Part shown: positions 36,711 through 46,589 of the stretch, piece by piece
Position numbering within the stretch: position 1 is the first letter of the stretch
How the letters are laid out: every line of letters starts with the position of its first letter
Assembly (NCBI RefSeq): GCF_029168945.1
Contig: NC_083605.1
Coordinates: 40,375,280 to 40,439,279, forward strand
Source: Cannabis sativa
Lineage: Eukaryota > Streptophyta > Magnoliopsida > Rosales > Cannabaceae
Direction of reading: 5' to 3'
Length of the DNA stretch: 64,000 nucleotides
Program-made: the position numbers and the translations under genes
The notes under the pieces: generated by a model
Told to the model about the DNA's origin: nothing
What the model saw: only the letters and a program-made list of their open reading frames with translations
Databases searched by the model: none

Positions 36711-38255
36711 AAAGTCAGGCTCCCAGTTACCCTGTGCCCGGATACCCCCCAGAGCACATTTAAGTATTGCACCTTCGTGGTGGTAGACTGTCCAACAGCC
36801 TACAACGCGATCCTAGGCCGACCGGCCCTCGTCGACTTTGGTGCGATTACTTCAATCCGACATCTATGCCTGAAATTCCCTACCCAGGAAGCCGGAGTCG
36901 GAACGGTGAGGGGAAATCAGGGAGAGGCCAGGCAATGTTACAATGTTGCCACCCACTTACCAGTACTCATGGTCCGGGGGCCCCCTGAGATAGAAAAGGC
37001 TGAAGAGGATGAGTTGGATCCTCGCATAGGGTCCGAAAGGGTCGTGGAACCAATGGAGGACGTCGAAGAAATACCAGTGTGCGACGACGACTCCACCAAA
37101 GTACTCCGGATAGGGAAGAGCCTGGATCCGGAGGAAAAAGATAAAATAATAAAAACACTGAAGGGCGCCATCGACATCTTTGCATGGCGCCAAGAAGACA
37201 TGACCGGCATCAGCCCTCATGTCATCACCCATGTACTCAATGTCAACCCGGACATGCCCCCTGTACAGCAAAAGAGACGCCCGCTCGACTCGGTGAAAGC
37301 CGAGGCCTTAGAGAAAGAGGTGGACAAACTCTTGTCCAATGGCATGATCCGCGACGTGTATTATCCGGAATGGCTGGCCAATCCAGTCCTGGTGCCCAAG
37401 CCGAACGGGACTTGGCGGGTTTGTATAGATTTCACAGATCTAAACAAAGCCTGTCCAAAGGACTGCTTTCCGCTGCCCAGGATCGACCAGATGGTAGACG
37501 CCACGTCCGGATTTAAGCTGCTGTCTTTCATGGATGCCTATGCTGGGTATAACCAAATAAAAATGCATACGGCAGACCAGGAGTGCACTAGCTTCAGGAC
37601 CGATAAGGGGGTATACTGCTACCTAGTCATGCCTTTCGGACTGAAAAACGCCGGAGCAACCTATCAAAGAATGGTTAACCGGATGTTTAAAAGCCTCCTG
37701 GGACGAAACATGGAAGTGTATGTAGACGACATGCTCATCAAATCCAAAGCATGCAACAGCCATGCAAGCGACTTAGAAGAATGTTTCGAAGTCGTCCGGG
37801 GATATGGCATGAAGCTCAACCCGAAAAAATGCACCTTCGGGGTCAAGTCGGGAAAATTCCTAGGCTTCATAGTCAGCCAAAGGGGGATCGAGGCGAACCC
37901 GGAGAAAATCCAAGCTCTCCTGGACATGCCATCCCCCAAGAAACATAAAGACGTGCAGAGCTTGACCGGAAAGGTAGCCGCACTGAGCCGCTTTATCTCA
38001 CGATCCACGGACAAGTGCATACCCTTCTTCAACATACTGAAGAAATGCCAAAAGTTCGAATGGTCAGATGAATGCGAGGAGGCATTCAAAAGGTTAAAAG
38101 ACCACATGTCCAAACCTCCTATCCTATCAAAACCCGTCCTTGGAGAAGACTTGTTCCTTTACTTGGCCGTCTCCGAGCACGCGGTCGGCCGCCGCACCGG
38201 GTCCGGGAGGGAGAAAAAGTCCAGCACCCCGTGTACTATGTTAGTAAGCGCATGA
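36711..38255 (+). pseudogene. pol: D reverse transcriptase and first RNase H
   Basis: Same frame as the protease; the open part is 36777-38255. It covers the end of protease (TAYNAILGRPALVDFGA) and a spacer. RT motifs follow: NPVLVPKPNGTWRVCIDFTD, CFPLPRIDQMVDATSG, LVMPFGLKNAGATYQRMVN and the catalytic box VYVDDMLIKS. The first RNase H (FLYLAVSEHAVG) lacks the catalytic aspartate, as is usual in Tat elements, where this domain is only a tether. A frameshift at about 38190 throws the last 20 residues out of frame, and reading continues in 38072-39778. Confidence 0.9.
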
Positions 38256-39778
38256 TAGGGGCCGAGACAAGGTACCCGGTCATTGAAAAATTAGTATTCT
38301 GCCTCCTGATGGCATCAAGGAAGTTGAGACCGTACTTCCAAGCCCATCCGATCAGAGTCCTGACCAATCATCCGCTCCGGCAAGTTCTCCAAAAACCTGA
38401 AGCATCCGGAAGACTCCTCAAGTGGGCGATGGAGCTAAGTCAATTCGACTTACATTACGTGCCCCAGATTTCCATAAAAGGCCAGGCCTTGGCAGACTTC
38501 ATCACCGAATGCAATGAAGCCGAGGCAACAACCAATACACCGGAACCACCAATCCCCACTTGGAGAGTATTTGTAGACGGAGCTTCTAATGAGAACGGTT
38601 CGGGAGCCGGAGTGGCTATGATATCACCTACTGGATTGCGGCTCCAGGCAGCACTCGGATTCAACTTCACAGCTTCGAATAATGAAGCCGAATATGAGGC
38701 CCTGATACCAGGGCTAAAATTGGCTAAAGCTGTAGGAGCCAAGAGAGTGGAAATCTACAGTGACTCTCAGCTGGTCGTAAACCAGGTCTCCGGAGAATAC
38801 CAAACTCGCGGCGAACGGATGGCCGCGTACGTAGCAATAGTCCGAGAACTGCTCCACGAGTTCGCGGACTATAAAATAGAAAGAATCCCCCGAGAGAAGA
38901 ACGCTCATGCGGACTGTCTGGCTAAGTTAGCCTCGGACAGTGAAATCGAAGAACTGGGGGTAGTACCAGTGGAACGCTTGGCAGAGCCGAGCATCAAAAT
39001 AAAAGAGACCACACTACCGGTTGGGCAAGAACCTAGCTGGATGGTCCCCATCATAAAGTACATAACCACAGGTGAGTTGCCCCAAGAGAGGGCACTGTCT
39101 CGAAAGATTCAGTATCAAGCTCATCGTTATGTAATGATGGACCAAATTCTCTACCGGAGAGGACTCAACATGCCTTATTTAAGGTGTGTATCGGACCCTG
39201 AAGCTAGACGAATGATGCTGGAGGTCCATGAAGGGTTCTGTGGAGATCATACGGGAGGACCCAGCCTCTCAAAGAAAATATTGAGGCAAGGGTACTTCTG
39301 GGCAACAATGAAAAAAGATTGTATAGACTATGTCCAAAAGTGTGACTCGTGCCAAAGGTACGCGAACATACTGAGAGCTCCTCCAAATGAGATCACTTTG
39401 ATGACCAGCCCCTGGCCCTTCGCGGTCTGGGGAATAGATCTCATCGGGTCTCTACCTACGGGAAAAGGAGGGGTAAAGTATGCAATAGTAGCAGTGGACT
39501 ACTTCACCAAGTGGACAGAGGCTGAGCCTATGAAGACAATAACTGCTAAGAAGGCATTGGACTTTGTTATCAAAAACATAGTGTGTCGATACGGCTTGCC
39601 TCACAAAATAGTCTCAGACAATGGAAAGCAATTTGATTGCGAGGAATTTACTGACTTTTGCAACCAACACGGAGTGGTAAAAAGCTTCTCCGCGGTAGCC
39701 CGGCCTCAAACAAATGGCCAGGCGGAAGCAGTCAATAAAATCCTAAAGGTCACCTTGAAAAAGAAGCTACTGGCCTGA
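38072..39778 (+). pseudogene. pol: D second RNase H and integrase
   Basis: The in-frame part begins near 38195. It contains the end of the first RNase H, then an archaeal-like RNase H with all four acidic positions visible: FVDGASNENGSGAG, NNEAEYEAL, YSDSQLVVNQ and NAHADCLAKLAS. Integrase follows with the HHCC zinc region (VHEGFCGDHTGG...CDSCQRY). Then come the catalytic core (WGIDLIGSLPTG, VDYFTKWTEAEP, KIVSDNGKQFD) and the ARPQTNGQAEAVNK helix. The frame stops at TGA 39776-39778 and continues in frame in the next ORF. Confidence 0.9.
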
Positions 39779-40273
39779 AAAAATAACTGGCCTGAAGAAT
39801 TGCCAAGGGTATTGTGGGCCTACCGGACGACCCCCAGAACCACAACCGGTCACTCGCCGTTCTCAATGGCGTACGGTTGTGAAGCAATGGTCCCGGTGGA
39901 AACATTATTCCCATCCCACAGGAGGACGACTTATGATCCGGCCACCAATCAGGCACTGCTCGAAGAAGCTTTGGATCAAGTCGAAGAACTCCGGGATGAG
40001 TCTCAAATACGGATGGCCGCTTATCAAAAGAAGGTGACCAAATATTTTAACTCCAAGGTTAAAAACAGAAAATTTGCTATTGGGGATATGGTCCTAAGAA
40101 GGGTTTTTCCAGCCACCCAAGAACCCGGAGTGGGGGTACTTGGACCAAATTGGGAAGGACCATATGACATCGAGGATGAAATCGGTTCTGGCACTTACAA
40201 ACTAAAAAGAATGGACGGAACCACCGTCCCAAGAGCCTGGAATGCCGATCACCTCAGAAAATATTACCAGTAG
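39779..40273 (+). pseudogene. pol: D integrase C-terminal part
   Basis: In frame with the preceding segment. WPEELPRVLWAYRTTPRT, YGCEAMVPVE, then FAIGDMVLRRVFPATQ and VLGPNWEGPYDIEDEIG complete the integrase. The natural stop follows WNADHLRKYYQ, the usual Tat integrase end. There is no chromodomain, unlike A, B, C and G. Confidence 0.9.
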
Positions 40274-40782
40274 CGAATTAAACTTAGATTTTGTTCAAAG
40301 GGTTTGTACCATCCAAATGTATACCTCCTCTATATTAAATAAAACTGAGTGCCTTAAAAACAAAGTTTCTATGCCACTCAGGGGGGTACTAGGGTATACC
40401 GCACGGACAAACAAAAACAAACTAAGTAAAATATCCTGACCCAAAGGGCAGGTCAAAAAGTAAAATATCCTGACCCAAAGGGCAGGTCAAAAAGTATGCA
40501 CAAAAATAAAAAGCATAAGTATAAAAACCCTGAGCCAAAGGACAAGTTAAAATATATAAGTGTGACAAATAAAGATCGCATAAAAAAAAATATCCTAGCC
40601 CAAAGGGCAGGTCATATACATATAAATGGCCCGGGGACAGGCCTTAAAATATAATTGTCTCCCCTTCAAATGAAAGCTGCCACCTATATGTAAATTGTTC
40701 TAAGGCAGCAGCAAATATGTACAAACAAAAAAATAAGAGTTATAAAAGAAATGGGTAGAAACTGGGTCAATAATACGGCAGC
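40274..40782 (+). other. Spacer after D pol with short tandem repeats
   Basis: Non-coding. It contains a 34-bp unit repeated exactly at 40427-40460 and 40461-40494 (unit contains ATCCTGACCCAAAGGGCAGG), with two decayed copies at about 40525-40555 and 40590-40615. It is also the 3' flank of the antisense gene that ends at 40783. Confidence 0.75.
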
Positions 40783-41456
40783 TCAGTCAGCCCGCGGAGG
40801 AAGACGAGGTCCAATCCGTGCCTCAAGCGCGGCATCAAGCTTCTTCTTCTTTTCCTGGAATCTGGCAATCATCTCCTCGGGTTTGGGATAAAAAGTAAGC
40901 TTGATACTCTGATCATTGGTGGCCCAAGCCATATAGACACCATCATCGAAGCGCTTCGGGCACCGGGCGCAGGAAACAGGAGAAAGGAGCTCGGCCCTCT
41001 TGGCCTTCCTGGTGGATTGTTCTTTGAAATCCCTAAGCTCCTTCAACTCCGCAGCTAGAGCGGCCTTGGACTCAATGTCCGACTGGTGAGTCTCTTCTAA
41101 AGATCTCACCTTGGCGACCATTTCATCCAAAGCCTCCCTGGCCTCCCAGAGATCTCGCCTGGCCTTCTCAGCAGCCTCGGTTGAGCCCTTAGTTCCTCCT
41201 GGTGATGGGCCTCCATCCTGTCTCTCCGCTGAGCCTCGTCCCGGATCATGGCCTCCGCCTGAGCCTCCCTCCGTTTGGCCTCCTCTTCCTTGGCCTTGGC
41301 CGCTGCTTTTGGGCGCTCGGCAGCCTCCTGGTAGATCTGCCTCTCCGCTGTGAGGTCCTGGAGGACCTTCCGGACGTCATTCATGTCCCCAAAATCGGAC
41401 AGAGTGAAGCCATGGTTTATGATGTTCTTGGAGAGGCGGCCAGCCTCAGCAGCAAG

Positions 41457-41549
41457 CTGAACCATAACGAAGTATAAGGAAAAATTTCTCAAAGGAGGAA
41501 AACAAAATACAAACAACAAAAGGAAACGCGAAAATTGCAAAGTACTTAC
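41457..41549 (-). other. Intron in D antisense gene (93 nt)
   Basis: Minus-strand donor GTG|GTAAGTACT and acceptor ATGGTTCAG|CTT, phase 0. It is T-rich with a hydrophobic, out-of-character translation. It matches the position and phase of the intron in the E remnant (55141-55212). Confidence 0.75.
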
Positions 41550-42313
41550 CACCGTGAGGGAATGGCTGAGGTCCTGGACCTGAAAGATGGAGTTCAGGGA
41601 AGCACAAGTGGCAAACCGCTTGGGCGCGCAACGTGTGAGCTGAGAAGCGAACTCGCCGGTCATCTCCGCGGCAAAAGGAGCCAAGGTAGGCCCTAGGAAG
41701 CGACGGAACCAGTCTGATAAGGGGTCCAGATTAAGGTCCCACGGATCCTGGTATTCCGGATGGTTGATGCTCGCCTCAACCTCAGCTCGCAGAATCCTCC
41801 TAAGGGCCTCCACTTCGGCATACCCCCGGGAGTACTCATCCATAGCATAGTTGTGTTTGGCTATGCGAAGCTCCTGCCTCACCTCATCCCCCGGAATCGG
41901 GGTAAGCTCGATGTGGGGAGGAGCAGGATTTTCCTCCATCAGGGAGAGCCCGCCGTCTAGGCCATGGGCAGGAGTGTCGGCTCTCTGAGGCCTCTTCGGC
42001 TCGTCCTAAGCAACCATCTTGCCCTTACGCTTGCGAATCAGAGCCGCTTCAGGCTCCTTCGCGTCCTCCTCTGCTACCTCCGGAAGGGCTTGAGGCTCTC
42101 CTGCACCCTCGACGGCTTCCTCCGAGAAGTCCCACCTTTTCCCTTGGCCTTATCCCGGAAGCACCTCCTCGTCATCCACTAAGTCAATGGTTTTGGGGGG
42201 AGCGCCGGAAGAAACCTTCAAGGAAGGGGCCAGGGGAGAGGGGGTGAAGGCCGGAGGAGCCACGGGAGTATGAACCCCGGCGAGCTGTTCCAGGATGGCA
42301 TCCATGGAGATAC

Positions 42314-42391
42314 CTGTTTCAAAAAATAAGCAAGTGTTAGAAGTCCGTGAGGAACCGCTTATACAAGATACAGCAAATAAGCTACTCCTAC
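42314..42391 (-). other. Intron in D antisense gene (78 nt)
   Basis: Minus-strand donor G|GTAGGAG and acceptor TTTTTGAAACAG|GT, phase 1; joining restores S-G-I-S-M-D. The length is divisible by three and there is no internal stop, so the unspliced frame also stays open. Confidence 0.7.
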
Positions 42392-43918
42392 CCGAACTTC
42401 CTAATTCGGCCCTAGCAAAGTCCTGTACTTTAATACCGGCGGCGTCATCTCCGAGATAACTGTCCGAGGGCCGAAACCAGGTGGACGTTATGTAAGCTGA
42501 TGGACCTAAGGGAACAGGTTCCGGAGGGCCGGAGCCCATCCGGGACCGACCTAGGTAATCTCCTAAGTTCGTAAAATAAAATTCCTTCAAACGATCCCCC
42601 CACCGGGTCGACGGCATCTTAAATCTACGAAGACGCTCGTCGAACCCTACGGGCCTATGACTGGTGTATTCATCAACGGAAGGAACATAGCGAATTATCA
42701 AGGGAGACTTACCGCCGGCACCGGAGGTGCTAGCACCGGGAGCACCCGAGTTTGGTTCGGGGGCTGAAGGCTGCGGCCGGGAAGTCTGCTTCTCGGAAGA
42801 ATCTTCAAGACGAAGGGGCCTCCCAGCGGGACGATCCCCAATCTCTTCTTGAAGTATCTTGTCAAAAAATTTAGCTTCGGACTTCCCGCCAATGGCTTGG
42901 CTCCTTCGCACCACCGGACTCCCCACGCGAAGCCCTCTCCCAGAGGCAGCCTGGGCCATAGAGTACGCCTTCTCCTGGGCCTTCCGGTAGAGATAATCTT
43001 GGTACTTCTTCTCTGCCGTAGCAATAAGATCATCCCGGAAGGCCTTCTCCGCAACCGGCGCCCTCACATTGGGGCAGATGACCCGTGAGAGGTTGGAGTC
43101 ATCCACGGATTGGTGAGAAAGGATAAGTTTTGCCTTCCTACAATTCTCCGTGGTGACTAGGCCCCCGACATCAAGATCGGCGTGGTCATAGGAGGCGAAG
43201 GCTTGGGCCCTTCGAAGGAAAGCCTGAGTGGGAAGCGTCCGCTGGTAAGGTGGGATCCGCACCCACTCCGTGAGAAGCTCCGGATGGTCCACGACCCTGA
43301 ACCCGGACGAAAAGAAAAAGCGGTGGCGGTACTCCTTAACGTGAGTCTGCCTATTATACGGAACCACCCCCTCGTTAGCAGGGTGGATCCGGAACCCATA
43401 AAAACCATCCTTAAGTTTGTCCCCTTTCTTGGGGACGGATACAAGTTCATAAAAATATAAAATTTTCGCCGGGCTAGGAGACCCCCAGCCACGGGCGGTG
43501 TAAAAAATAAATAAGCCTGAGAGCAGGCGGTAAGCTTGAGGAATAAGTTGGTATGGCGCAAGGCCGACAAATACAAGAAAATTAACAAAGTAATCTTGGA
43601 GCGGGAGCATGGCACCGACCATCAGATGGGTCTGACTCTAAGCCCCGAAGCCGTCATAGTTATGGTTAGGCGTCTCCGAGTCACGAGGAGGCCGATGAAA
43701 GGTCCCTGAGGTGGAGGGTTTGATCACAGCAACATTAATAATGTTCTCCAGCTGGTGAGGACAAGTCAGGGTGGATCGAAGCTCGGTCGTTTCCCAACCA
43801 GTCGCACGGGATTTATACCCCTCCTGGGCAACGGGTCCCAGAGAAACCTCCTCCAGCGTGGCCATATTTTTTCCTTTCTTCTTCGAAGATTTTGAGCCAG
43901 AAGCAGACATTTTGTGTT

Positions 43919-44374
43919 CTGAGAAAAACAAAAAAGGAAAAAGAAAATTCCAGCAGTTAGGTCCCATACCAAACCCTAAGTCAAGAAAAAGGGAGTGGGG
44001 GTCCCCTAACCGCTGGAAAGAGGCCCCCTCCGGACACGTGTCACATGAGAAACCCTAGAGAGAATCCCTGAACAAGTGTCGGGTGCAGTGAAATCGCAGA
44101 AAGTGTTTTTGCAAAAAGAAAAAAAAAAGAGAAAAACCATCCTATGCCCTAAGCAACTGTTAAACGAAGAATGCATGGCTCTCTTCAAACAAAGCTGTGT
44201 GATTACAACAGGGGCATGATAATGGCGATTCTACAACTAACGCAGTAAACATAAAGTAGAACTCGAAGGACTTAAACACTCACACACCCAGAAGTCTCTA
44301 AGTACGAACCCAGAAAACGAACGAAGTAAATATAAGCATGTTATTTATGGATGCAAGAAACTTACAGTAGATCG
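43919..44374 (-). other. 5'-UTR intron of D antisense gene
   Basis: Minus-strand donor CT|GTAAGTTTC at 44374 and acceptor after a strong pyrimidine tract (TTTTTGTTTTTCTCAG) ending at 43919, eight bases before the ATG. The proposed exon 1 (about 44535-44375) has no ATG. Confidence 0.62.
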
Positions 44375-44562
44375 TTGAACTGGGGGTACTGAGTGTGGTT
44401 GAGTGAAAGTTGAGAAGAACTGGCGAAGTCAAACACTGGAAGACTGAAAGAAGTGTTTAAGTATTAAGGCAGTTCGTGCTACTTTGAGGAATTTTCTCTC
44501 TGGGAAATTCGAGCAGAAATGGCAGAGAATGGAAAGTAACCGAAATGAAGGAAAGGTGGTGG

Positions 44563-44570
44563 CTTTTATA
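44563..44570 (-). promoter_or_regulatory. TATA box of D antisense gene
   Basis: Minus strand TATAAAAG followed by CCACCACC, about 190 bp upstream of the proposed 5'-UTR donor. A start near 44535 is predicted. It is separate from the LTR promoters and points the other way. Confidence 0.62.
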
Positions 44571-44755
44571 GGCAAAAACGCATGAGGAACATGCGTCATC
44601 ACCTACCAATCGAACGGTGGGGGAGACGCACGATTCGAATTCCCGAAAATCAACGGATCAGATCAATCTGCCATAAAGGCGGTGGAAACGTTTGAGTATC
44701 CGTCTGACACCATTAATGCGCTACATCAATCAAAGGGCGTGAAACGAATCGACCT

Positions 44756-44950
44756 CTGCAAAAGCGAATCGCTGCATTCAATGCCATCATTAGACACGCC
44801 TTCACGCGCCCCAAGCTCGAGTTAGAGGACCGAGGAGGCGGCTGGAGACATTCCTGCAAAAGGCGAATCGCTGCACTAAATGATATCATTAAATGTGCCC
44901 CCACACGCTCGAGGCTTGAGCCAGGGAAACGAGGAGCCAACCGGAGACAC
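44756..44950 (-). repeat. Two diverged 98-bp tandem copies upstream of the antisense promoter
   Basis: Copies begin CTGCAAAAGCGAATCGCTGC (44756) and CTGCAAAAGGCGAATCGCTG (44854). They lie between the 3' LTR and the antisense TATA box, where upstream promoter elements would be expected. Confidence 0.75.
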
Positions 44951-44955
44951 TTGAA

Positions 44956-44998
44956 CAAGCCTTGGTTTATTTTTACTAAGTAAACAAGGCTTGGGGGG
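44956..44998 (+). other. Hairpin and polypurine tract of D
   Basis: Inverted repeat CAAGCCTTGGTTTA / TAAACAAGGCTTG (44956-44969 and 44981-44993, one bulged base) runs into the purine tract GGCTTGGGGGGTAAA just before the 3' LTR at 45003. Confidence 0.7.
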
Positions 44999-45002
44999 TA
45001 AA

Positions 45003-45783
45003 TGTTGCTCCAGAATTCGCCCAAAATACGTGGACCAGTCGAGAGGGGACACGTGGACCAGATAACTTGTAAACATTTGCTAAGTCTTTGTGCGCCACGA
45101 GGAAGCACTGTTAGCATGTGTCCCGGAGGAGGCACCCGGAGTACAAGGTACTCCCGGAAGCTTGCATAGCGCGAAGGCTCTCCGGGATGTGTCAGGTCTC
45201 TCTCGAGCAATCAAGTCGCATTTAATGCTGCATGGGAGGAAGCGTGTTGGTTCTGTAACACGCAATAAAGTCTGACGGCACAACCCCCAAATAGCAGCGT
45301 TACAGTAATGATCATTTAAGTCTAGCGACGGCTACTCTGCGAAGAGTCACGTCAATCACAAGGCAAAAAGGACATTCTTAATAAAAACCCTACAGCACCT
45401 AGGGATTTGACCATGCATCACCCATGGTATATGTATTGGAAATGCCCAACTTTATGGATAGTTACAGATACATGTGTAAGAACAATTCTAGGGATTACCC
45501 CACCAAAACACTATAAATACCCCCTCAAAGCTCATTTAATGGGGTCGAGAATCTTGGTTTGCAAAAGAGCAAGAAGAGAAAATACTCACCAAGAACATTC
45601 TCTGTATTTAAGAGAAAGACATTCTCTCAAGTGTAGAATCTGTATTAAATACATCCATTAATAACAGAGACTCGTGGACTAAGGCTCATTAACGCCCCAA
45701 CCACGTAAAAAATCTTCATCTCACTTTCTTACAGCTCTTTATTATAATCATATTTTAATAGTTGTCGAAAATCTCGGTCAACA
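45003..45783 (+). repeat. 3' LTR of D
   Basis: 781 bp. It differs from the 5' LTR by about seven substitutions and one inserted C (near 45592). TATA box at 45512-45519. Confidence 0.95.
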
Positions 45784-46589
45784 GAAATTATTTAGGATTG
45801 TATGTTTTAGTATTTTCACTTGTCATTCCTACTTGCTATATGTTTAATAATTCTGAATTGTGTATGAATTTATATTGAACCATGTTATTTTCTGTTATTA
45901 AATTGTAGTTTAATTTCGAATCTTCATTGTTGGTCTAACTTGGTTTGTTGTTCTAATGGGACAAATCCCTAATGGATTGTCAACATTAGACAAACATAAT
46001 AGTGTTAGATCTCGAATGATAAATATTGTAAATGCAACATCTAGCTGTTCATCAATTGATGACACCTTAGACTAGTATTTACAATATGAAACTAGAAGAT
46101 TGTATAAATAAGATTACTTTGACTCTCGCTAATCGGAGCATTGTTGGATTCTTATTTAAATACGAAATTATCCTAATTTCTCTTAGCTTATTCATTTCGA
46201 ATTAGCTCAATAACATATCATTGGATGAATGGTCTATAAATCATTCCATGTCATTCTATATTCTCTCTTAAGAAATTAAATGACGCATATGATTATATTC
46301 CTGAAGTTCTATCCCAAAATGATATAAATTCTCAATCTTAAAAATCTCCTACTTGTATGGGAAAATCAGACTTAGAGTTAAATTTGTAGTGGTGGTCCAA
46401 GAAAGAATTACTCATTATACAGTTACACTTTCACAAGTGTTTAATCACCATTTTCTATCAATGGATTCAAACTGTATGTTAGTATGGAATATGAGTTTAG
46501 TATTCTGTGACCAGAATCCACTTGCACCGTTCTAATAACTCTTGGATGTAACTAAACCTAAGTCATCAAAAGATACAACCACATATTTT
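45784..46589 (+). mobile_element. Copia Y, leader and gag-side remnant
   Basis: AT-rich. The part 45900-46230 resembles 14110-14441, implying an imperfect duplication within Y. I could not recognise a gag domain. The ORF at 46353-46535 has no recognisable motif. Confidence 0.5.

Larger units (their letters stand above)
40783..43910 (-). pseudogene. D antisense gene: transposase-28-like, coiled-coil protein, spliced
   Basis: Transcribed against gag-pol. ATG at 43910 (MSASGSKSSKKKGK). The coding exons I propose are 43918-42392, 42313-41550 and 41456-40783. The introns 42391-42314 (phase 1) and 41549-41457 (phase 0) both have GT-AG ends. The N-terminal half (LPLQDYFVNFLVFVGLAPYQ, then LYFYELVSVPKKGDK) resembles the plant 'putative gypsy-type transposon' family (Pfam Transposase_28), by recognition only. 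A Pro/Ser-rich linker, an A/E/K/R-rich coiled coil and a C-terminal segment (VYMAWATNDQSIKLTF) follow. Stops at 43638-43640, 42150-42152 and about 42005-42007, all in one frame, and a frameshift near 41190 break it. Its function in the element is unknown. Confidence 0.82.
33427..45783 (+). mobile_element. Tat-type Ty3/gypsy element D with antisense gene
   Basis: About 12.4 kb, with LTRs 33427-34206 and 45003-45783 (TGTTGCTCC...GGTCAACA) and target duplication GAAAT (33422-33426 and 45784-45788). Order: leader, gag, protease, RT, degenerate RNase H, second RNase H, integrase, then a 4.7-kb region with a gene on the opposite strand, then the polypurine tract. A second, archaeal-like RNase H between RT-RNase H and integrase, together with an extra antisense ORF, is typical of the Tat/Retand group of plant Ty3/gypsy elements. 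I count about eight differences between the LTRs by eye, so the insertion looks younger than B. Sense and antisense genes are both broken. Confidence 0.96.

Noticed and set aside
42150..43622. Captured host gene in element D
   Set aside because: The frame resembles the known plant gypsy-type transposase family. A related gene sits at the same place and orientation in element E, so it is a regular component of these elements.
46353..46535. 60-codon ORF in copia Y as a separate small gene
   Set aside because: It lies upstream of the recognisable copia pol pieces in a decayed element and has no conserved motif.
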